DNA of 64,000 nucleotides from Myotis daubentonii (Eukaryota > Chordata > Mammalia > Chiroptera > Vespertilionidae), in the NCBI RefSeq assembly GCF_963259705.1, contig NC_081847.1, positions 88,348,485-88,412,484 on the forward strand, written 5' to 3'. Positions 58,791 to 64,000 of this stretch are shown one piece after another. The notes beneath the pieces are model-generated. The model did not search any database and was not told the origin of the DNA. It was given only the letters and a program-made list of their open reading frames with translations. The position numbers were made by a program, and so were the translations under genes. Every line of letters starts with the position of its first letter. The first letter of the stretch is position 1.

Positions 58791-59559
58791 TTAGGTTTTG
58801 GTTTTAGTGAATCATAACTATCAGGAAGTTTATCTTCACATGACACTTAGGGTAGCTTAACCATGATTCTGGTAACAACAAGGTAGTCTGAAAGCGGTCC
58901 ACTCATTCCATAAATATGTGAGCCCCTTCAATAGATACCAGCCCTGTGGTCAGAGCTTTTAGAAGGCTGTTTTCGTATATTTAAGAAGCAAAATAAACCT
59001 AGGATTCTTTAAGCTGAACTCACACAGCTTTGCCTATACACTACTCAAGGTCCCAACTTTTACTAACATGAGCTCCCTCTACTCCTATCACTCTTCATAT
59101 CTTAGCACCTTCTTAACTATCAAACTAAAGTCACACCATTTCAGCCGCCCCCCCCGCCCCCCCCCCACCCCGCCACCCTGCCTCTCTAAACAAGGTACCT
59201 GCCAATGTCCCATGGGAACCTGTGCAAGGTAACCAAAGCTACAGACGAGGAAACACTGCAATCTAATCTCCGTAACAGCTTTTGGAATTAAACTATTGTA
59301 AACAAACTAGGAAGCTGATTTCTGAATAAAGAGATATGAAACAGAGACCCCACACCTTTTAGGAAAAGTGAAAGAAGAGGAGGAAAACAGCTTGGGCAGA
59401 AAGTTTCCTGCACTGGCTACCAGGCAGCACTGCTCACTGAGGTAGCTTAGTGCTTGGAAAGGTGCACCGGGGCAGGAAAGGAACCAACATGGGTCAAATG
59501 CTTGGGGAGATGTCTTCATATAAATTCCTCTTCACCCCTCACAATGCTCACTAAGGGAA

Positions 59560-59690
59560 GGACTCTACTACCTGACTGAGACAGCTGAGGCCATCACAGG
59601 GTAAGGAAGTTGCCCGGGTCTGTGTGAGCTCGGAAGTGGCAGAGCCAGGGCATCAATCCACGGGCCTGGATCCTAAGCCCTTGCCCTGGA
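59560..59690 (-). repeat. MIR SINE relic
   Basis: GGGTAAGGAAGTTGCCCGGG and GAAGTGGCAGAGCCAGGGC are the reverse-strand MIR 5' region. A C-rich run precedes it at about 59145-59170. Confidence 0.65.
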
Positions 59691-60202
59691 CACCACCACC
59701 TCGGGCTCCCAGGTGCAGGCAGGGCTACGGCAGCCACACCCCCCAGAAGAAAAGCCCTTCCTTTCCCTTCACCATTTTCCGTCCGTGTGAGGCAATGTGG
59801 TGGCAACACACATACACACATATCTATGGAATTTACAGGAAGAAATTTTAAGAAAAAATGGTTATAAGTTGCCCTTGGGAGGGGTGGGGTTAAAGGTGCT
59901 TTTGTAAAGATATTGGATGCATTAATACAACTAAATTAACATTATAATTCAAATGCTACTTGTTTAAATTCCTATACTACAAACCATCAACTAAACCTAA
60001 AAATAAGAGCTAATGGGAAAATCTCTAATCACTGTATTAGGATGAGAACATTCTTGAAAGTCATTATCCTCAACAAGTCAAAATAAAAACTCCCCCTTCT
60101 CAAACCATAATCCTGAAAATGAACAGGTAACTATAAACTATATGGTAAGAATACACGCCACATTAAAGTGCTGCCTCTTTTTGGCAACAGGAACTATTTT
60201 AA

Positions 60203-60226
60203 GGGGGCGGGCGGGGGGGGGGGGGG
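60203..60226 (+). repeat. G-rich run in MBD2 intron 2
   Basis: G5 C G2 G C then G14, about 300 bases downstream (in gene sense) of the exon 2 donor. Confidence 0.9.
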
Positions 60227-60521
60227 AGGTTGGACAATTAACATCGACAAAGAAATATTTTGTAAATAGTCCCAACATGCGAAAAGTATGCTGGCCTAGA
60301 GAGATACTGAAATGTGTTTTCAACTGTGTACAATTTACATAGGCTCCTCCTCTGGAAGGACTGCACTACCAGAAAATTAATCAGATTTATAAGTCAAAAT
60401 GCTTAGCAGGAGGAGAAAAAACAAAAAACTGGACATACAATTAAAATCTCAGTGTTATATTTTAAAGTTGTTTAGAGAGCTCTTGAAATAGAATACAGAT
60501 GTCATAAGTAAGTTAACCAAC

Positions 60522-60681
60522 CTTATTCTGATTGAGAGGATCATTCCGCAGTCTCTGTTTGTTCTTCTGTAATTTACTAGGCATCATCTTTCCAGTTCTG
60601 AAGTCAAAACTGCTGAGGTCAACAGTATTTCCCAGGTACCTTGCCAACTGAGGTTTGCTTCTGAACTTCTTACCACTCGGA
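60522..60681 (-). CDS. MBD2: MBD2 exon 2: C-terminal half of the methyl-CpG-binding domain
   Basis: The 160-bp exon supplies the last base of a serine codon split with exon 1 and then 53 codons ending in complete Lys (human residues 182-234). It begins PSGKKFRSKPQLARYLG and includes SSFDFRTGKMMPSKL, the beta-strand/helix and hairpin that complete the MBD fold. The arginine in KKFRSK corresponds to human R188, one of the two arginine fingers reported to contact the methyl-CpG; its partner and the DNA-contacting tyrosine are encoded in exon 1, outside the window. The acceptor is TTCTTCTAG and the donor AAG|GTTGGT. The upstream junction is phase 2 and the downstream junction phase 0. The coding sequence is intact, with no stop or frameshift. 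The start codon is not in this window. Confidence 0.97.
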
Positions 60682-61140
60682 CTAGAAGAAAGATAATGTT
60701 AATTGTACAAAACAGAGCAACATTTACCCTACACTCTACATAAAACTTTTTTCATACTGTCTTCCTGGTCCCAACTGTTACTTCACAACTGAACATGTTA
60801 AACGTGAGTGTTTGAGGAACTCAGTAACTTCACCATAAAGAGATCATGTGCCATCTAATGTAACACTTCGCTCGGTCCACCACCTGTAGTAGCAGGTGTT
60901 ACTACAGGTCACCCCAATGGGCACTCACTCAGCAACCACTGACAGAATCCCAACACAATCGCTTGCACAGCACAACGTGCACCCTGCAACTGTCTTCAAT
61001 CTCACAAACTGTTTTCCAAACTGACTTTTGAAATGCTATTTTTTTATAAATACTACAGACACAACGTCAGCAGTAATCAGAAAGAACTTCAGAACAAACT
61101 CTTCTGAAATCAACACCCTTGTTAAAAACACACATACACA

Positions 61141-61345
61141 GCCGTGGCCGGTTTGGCTCAGTGGATAGGGCATCGGCCTGCGGACCAAAGGGTCCTGGGT
61201 TCCATTCCGGCCTGGGCCCTGGTTGGGGTTTGTGCAGGAAGCAACCAATCAATGTGTTTCTCTCACATCGATGTTTCTCTCTGTCTTTCCCTCTCTCTTC
61301 CCTCTCCCTAAAAATCAATGGAAAACATCCTCGGGCAAGAATTAA
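61141..61345 (+). repeat. VES-related SINE, variant tail
   Basis: Head GCCGTGGCCGGTTTGGCTCA. It lacks part of the middle and ends ATCAATGGAAAACATCCTCG with GGCAAGAATTAAC, a longer tail than the other copies. Confidence 0.9.
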
Positions 61346-61361
61346 CAAAAACAACAACAAA

Positions 61362-61362
<1 letters not shown>

Positions 61363-61409
<47 letters not shown>
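61363..61409. repeat. (CA)n microsatellite
   Basis: About 23 CA units directly after the SINE A-rich tail. Confidence 0.98.
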
Positions 61410-61412
<3 letters not shown>

Positions 61413-61594
61413 CTTAGAATCCATATATCTTTGGGCTACCAATTTGAACTCATTTACAATAGGAAAAAAAAAATGTTTAATTTTGACAATATTTAATGCT
61501 CCCTAAAGTAACTACTGAAAGGAAAACTGTTGGGGGGTTGCCAATGTGTTTATACAATGCTGACATTAGTTTTGTTAGCCAAAGCCCTTCTGTA

Positions 61595-61680
61595 AAGAAG
61601 GGCTCTCCGTTTCTCCCCCTCCCTTCCACTCTCTCCAATGGAAAAAACATCCCCGGGAGAGGATTAACAACAAAAAAAGA
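61595..61680 (+). repeat. SINE tail fragment
   Basis: CCGTTTCTCCCCCTCCC then CAATGGAAAAAACATCCCCG and GGATTAACAAC match the tail of the 61141 SINE. The head is missing. Confidence 0.7.
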
Positions 61681-63231
61681 AATATTGTCAAAGCTGGAAA
61701 ATCACAAAAGTGCTAGAATTACAGAGAAGGCTAAACTGATACGTTCTAAAAAATGTTTTCTCTGTGTGGCATTGCCCCAAAGTCTTATCTAAATCTTCTG
61801 ACCAAATGTGCTAGAATAAACTATTAAAATCAGTGGGACAAATAACCAGAAGTGAATTGTGAGAATTCTAGAATACCTCTCACCAAAGACAACATGTTAT
61901 ATTTAGAACTTAACCTTGTACCAACTGACTACTATAGAAGAAAAATAATTCAACAGGAAGTCAGAAGAGAAAAGGCTGGAAAACTAAGCAATAAAATATT
62001 CCCCTGGAACAGCAAAACTTCTCTCTGGGTCAAATCCAAACCAACACACCCCTCTTTGTCACAAACTCTGGTATTCTGCCGCCACCAACTTCAAGACAAT
62101 GGAAGATCAGATCAACATTCTTTTTCCACAATCACATGACGTAAGCATTCCTGAAACACAATTCAATGTATAGAATTCTGCCTACTGATGAAAATAACAA
62201 CCAGAAGTAACAGAATAGAACAAAGCAGACAACAAGAACAGCAGAGGAAAGGACGTTAAGATTATGTATAAGCAAGCCTCAACTCCCATTCTAACCCAGA
62301 TTTCAAAATATGCTCAGTATCGTAAAATAAAATAGCCTGTAACCCTCAATGTTGTCCAAAACTTGAATCATCTCTGCCCACCACAAACTTCCACCCCTCA
62401 TCTTCTTGTACTGCCCTGGGTTGCAGCATCACTGCCCACCTAGCACCTAATCCTCAAGCTAGAAGGTAATCACAATGCCCCATCCCTCAGCCACACATCC
62501 AGTGTCAAGCTCTCAATGTTCAGACTCCTCAATGCTGACAATACAGCTTCACCTCCTTAATAACACATCAAAACCCTTCCATCTGTTTAAGATTTTTTTT
62601 TTTCCTAGACCCTTTTCCCACCAGCCCTGGGTACCCTGAATTCCAAACTCAAAGTCACAAAAATATGCATGTCTTTCCAGATGAAAGGATGAGCATAAGC
62701 AATGCCTGTCATAAAACTATTAAATCCTCCAAGCCCAACTACTATGTCATCTCCTCCATAATGCTGTTTGTGATTCTCCAATTCTAATTAGAAATAATTC
62801 TGCTATCCTTGCCATTATACTTCTTTATAACAAAACAACCAGATATTACAATGCCACCTTTTAAACCCTCAAACACAATTTATACAGGCTTGCACAAAAC
62901 AAAGTAACTTCCTGAAAGCAAAAAACTTGTATCAGTTGAACAGTAGAAAAATATGGTTTTCATTTGCAGACACACTGAAATGGCCAATTCTATGCTTATT
63001 TAAAAGTTATATTGCATGGAATTTAAAAAATTAAACTGGAAAATATTTTCGTGATTAATCTAGTCCACATAAGAAATGAAATATTACCTAAAGACCCAAA
63101 TAAATTTGAAAAGTTGGTAAAGATTTCTGTTATTATGTCACATATATAACTAAAATTAATTTTAATTAAGTTAAAATAGCCATATAGTCCTTAAAATTAG
63201 ATATACCAATTACTGGTAAAAAAAGATTTTG

Positions 63232-63444
63232 GCAGTCTGGCTGGTGTGACTCAGTAGTTGAGCATCAAGCTATGAGTCAAGAGTCACAGTTTGATTCCCA
63301 GTCAGGGCACGTACCCAGGTTGTGAGCTCAACCCCCAGAAGGGGGCATGCAGGAGGCAGCCCACCAATAATTCTCTTTCATCACTGATGTTTCTGTCTTT
63401 CTCTCCCTCTCCCTTCCTCTCTGAAGTCAATAAAAATATTTTTA
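63232..63444 (+). repeat. VES-type SINE
   Basis: Head CAGTCTGGCTGGTGTGACTC, tail CTGAAGTCAATAAAAATATT. Short duplication AAAAGATTTT on both sides. Confidence 0.9.
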
Positions 63445-63551
63445 AAAGATTTTGATAAATTATTTAGCATACCTCAGAAGCAAAAAAAAAAAACCTCTCC
63501 AAAAAAATAAAATGAAAATTTTCAATCAGATATCTCTCTAATAAGATCTCA

Positions 63552-63840
63552 TCTATACTAATAAAAGAGTAATATGCTAATTAGACAAGACAGACCAATG
63601 TTCTTCTGGACAAAGCCGTGGAGGCTGCGAGGGCCAGCAGTGGCAGTGCCTTCCCCTGATCGACCCCATCGCCTTCCGCAGAGGGAGGCCAGACTGCAGC
63701 TTAGGCCCACTCCTTGCGGGGAATGGGCCTAAGCTGTCAGTAGAACATCCCCTAAAGGCTCCCGGACTGTGAGAGGGGGCAGGCTGGGCTAGGGACCCCT
63801 CCCACCCCCCAGCACAAATTTTTGTGCTCTGGGCCTCTAG
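63552..63840 (+). mobile_element. HeliBat-type Helitron
   Basis: TCTATACTAATAAAAGAGTA at the 5' end, the 3' hairpin AGCACAAATTTTTGTGCT and GGGCCTCTAG at the end. The interior has a GC-rich palindromic segment (TTAGGCCCACTCCTTG and GGGAATGGGCCTAAGC). The 102-codon minus-strand frame across it is chance. Confidence 0.93.
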
Positions 63841-64000
63841 GAAATGCAATAAAAAGCTGAGTTCCAGAGTGTATTTTCTTTTCACAGACTAATGTTTCAA
63901 ATGATGAAAATGTTAAGGTAGCAACTTCTACCAAAAAAAAAAAAATAAGCACTGTTATTCTTAGGATATGGCTTAGAGACAACTAGAATGTCATTTCTTA

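Larger units (their letters stand above)
51242..60521 (-). other. MBD2: MBD2 intron 2
   Basis: A 9280-bp intron. Unassigned AT-rich sequence lies at about 52270-53830, 54060-56260 and 56600-57750 with no gene or RNA signature; elements are listed separately. A testis-specific alternative MBD2 exon is known in other mammals; I could not identify one here. Confidence 0.9.
26840..64000 (-). other. MBD2: MBD2 gene, 3' part (exons 2-7 and introns; exon 1 outside window)
   Basis: MBD2 is a nuclear protein that binds symmetrically methylated CpG and recruits the NuRD histone-deacetylase/remodelling complex to silence methylated promoters. Six minus-strand exons are recognised from their protein or 3'UTR similarity to human MBD2. 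All coding exons have AG acceptors and GT donors, and phases join without a break. Intron sizes measured here are 9280 bp (intron 2), 16841 (intron 3), 1323 (intron 4), 4036 (intron 5) and 1198 (intron 6); intron 1 exceeds 3.3 kb and runs off the window. The encoded part equals about residues 182-411 of the 411-residue human protein. The GC-rich first exon, CpG-island promoter and the snoRNA SNORA37, which I recall lying near exon 1 in human, would be beyond the right edge. Exon numbering follows the human gene from memory. Confidence 0.97.
60682..64000 (-). other. MBD2: MBD2 intron 1 (partial)
   Basis: The 3' end of intron 1; it runs off the window. Holds three SINE copies or fragments, a (CA)n run and one Helitron. 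About 61690-63230 is AT-rich and unassigned. Confidence 0.9.

Noticed and set aside
61363..61409. CRISPR-like repeat array
   Set aside because: Tandem dinucleotides without spacers; the genome is mammalian.
60682..64000. SNORA37 snoRNA
   Set aside because: Expected in MBD2 intron 1 close to exon 1 from memory of the human gene; no H/ACA structure was recognised in the part of intron 1 visible here.

Overview
This is a mammalian nuclear window, almost certainly from a vespertilionid (vesper) bat. The evidence is the repeat content: many tRNA-derived VES-type SINEs, six HeliBat-type Helitrons with the diagnostic terminal CTAG and hairpin, mariner-type MITEs, several non-autonomous hAT elements with perfect 8-bp target duplications, a HAL1 (ORF1-only LINE) and young L1 fragments. 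No bacterial or viral gene organisation is present, and there is no CRISPR array or operon.

The only protein-coding gene I can support is MBD2 (methyl-CpG-binding domain protein 2), on the minus strand. Five coding exons with canonical AG/GT boundaries lie at 60522-60681, 51104-51241, 34172-34262, 32671-32848 and 28508-28634, followed by a 3'UTR exon at about 26840-27297. Phases join perfectly, and the pieces encode the residues corresponding to about 182-411 of the 411-residue human protein: the second half of the methyl-CpG-binding domain, the intrinsically disordered NuRD-recruiting region and the C-terminal coiled coil. Exon 1 (N-terminus, Gly/Arg-rich region, first half of the MBD) and the promoter lie beyond base 64000.

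Layout. Bases 1-26840 are intergenic DNA downstream of MBD2 with no supported gene. They hold SINEs, a pogo/Tigger relic (13033-13323), a three-level transposon nest (14361-15034), an ERVL-type LTR relic (about 18100-18600), a truncated L1 split by a SINE (18691-19897), a SINE split by a hAT element (20937-21380) and several low-repeat blocks that look like candidate conserved non-coding elements. One of these (11013-12470) contains diverged internal duplications. Bases 26840-64000 are MBD2; most transposons in the gene sit in the 16.8-kb intron 3, including a HAL1 interrupted by an L1 and followed by a Helitron cluster.

I found no convincing new biological system. The items most worth a second look are the nested elements, which give a relative transposition chronology; a Helitron carrying three POU octamers, two of them in a near-perfect palindrome, inside MBD2 intron 3; the duplicated intergenic block; and two CTCF-core-like motifs on the same strand. 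Family names of ancient repeats are from memory and were not checked against a repeat library.
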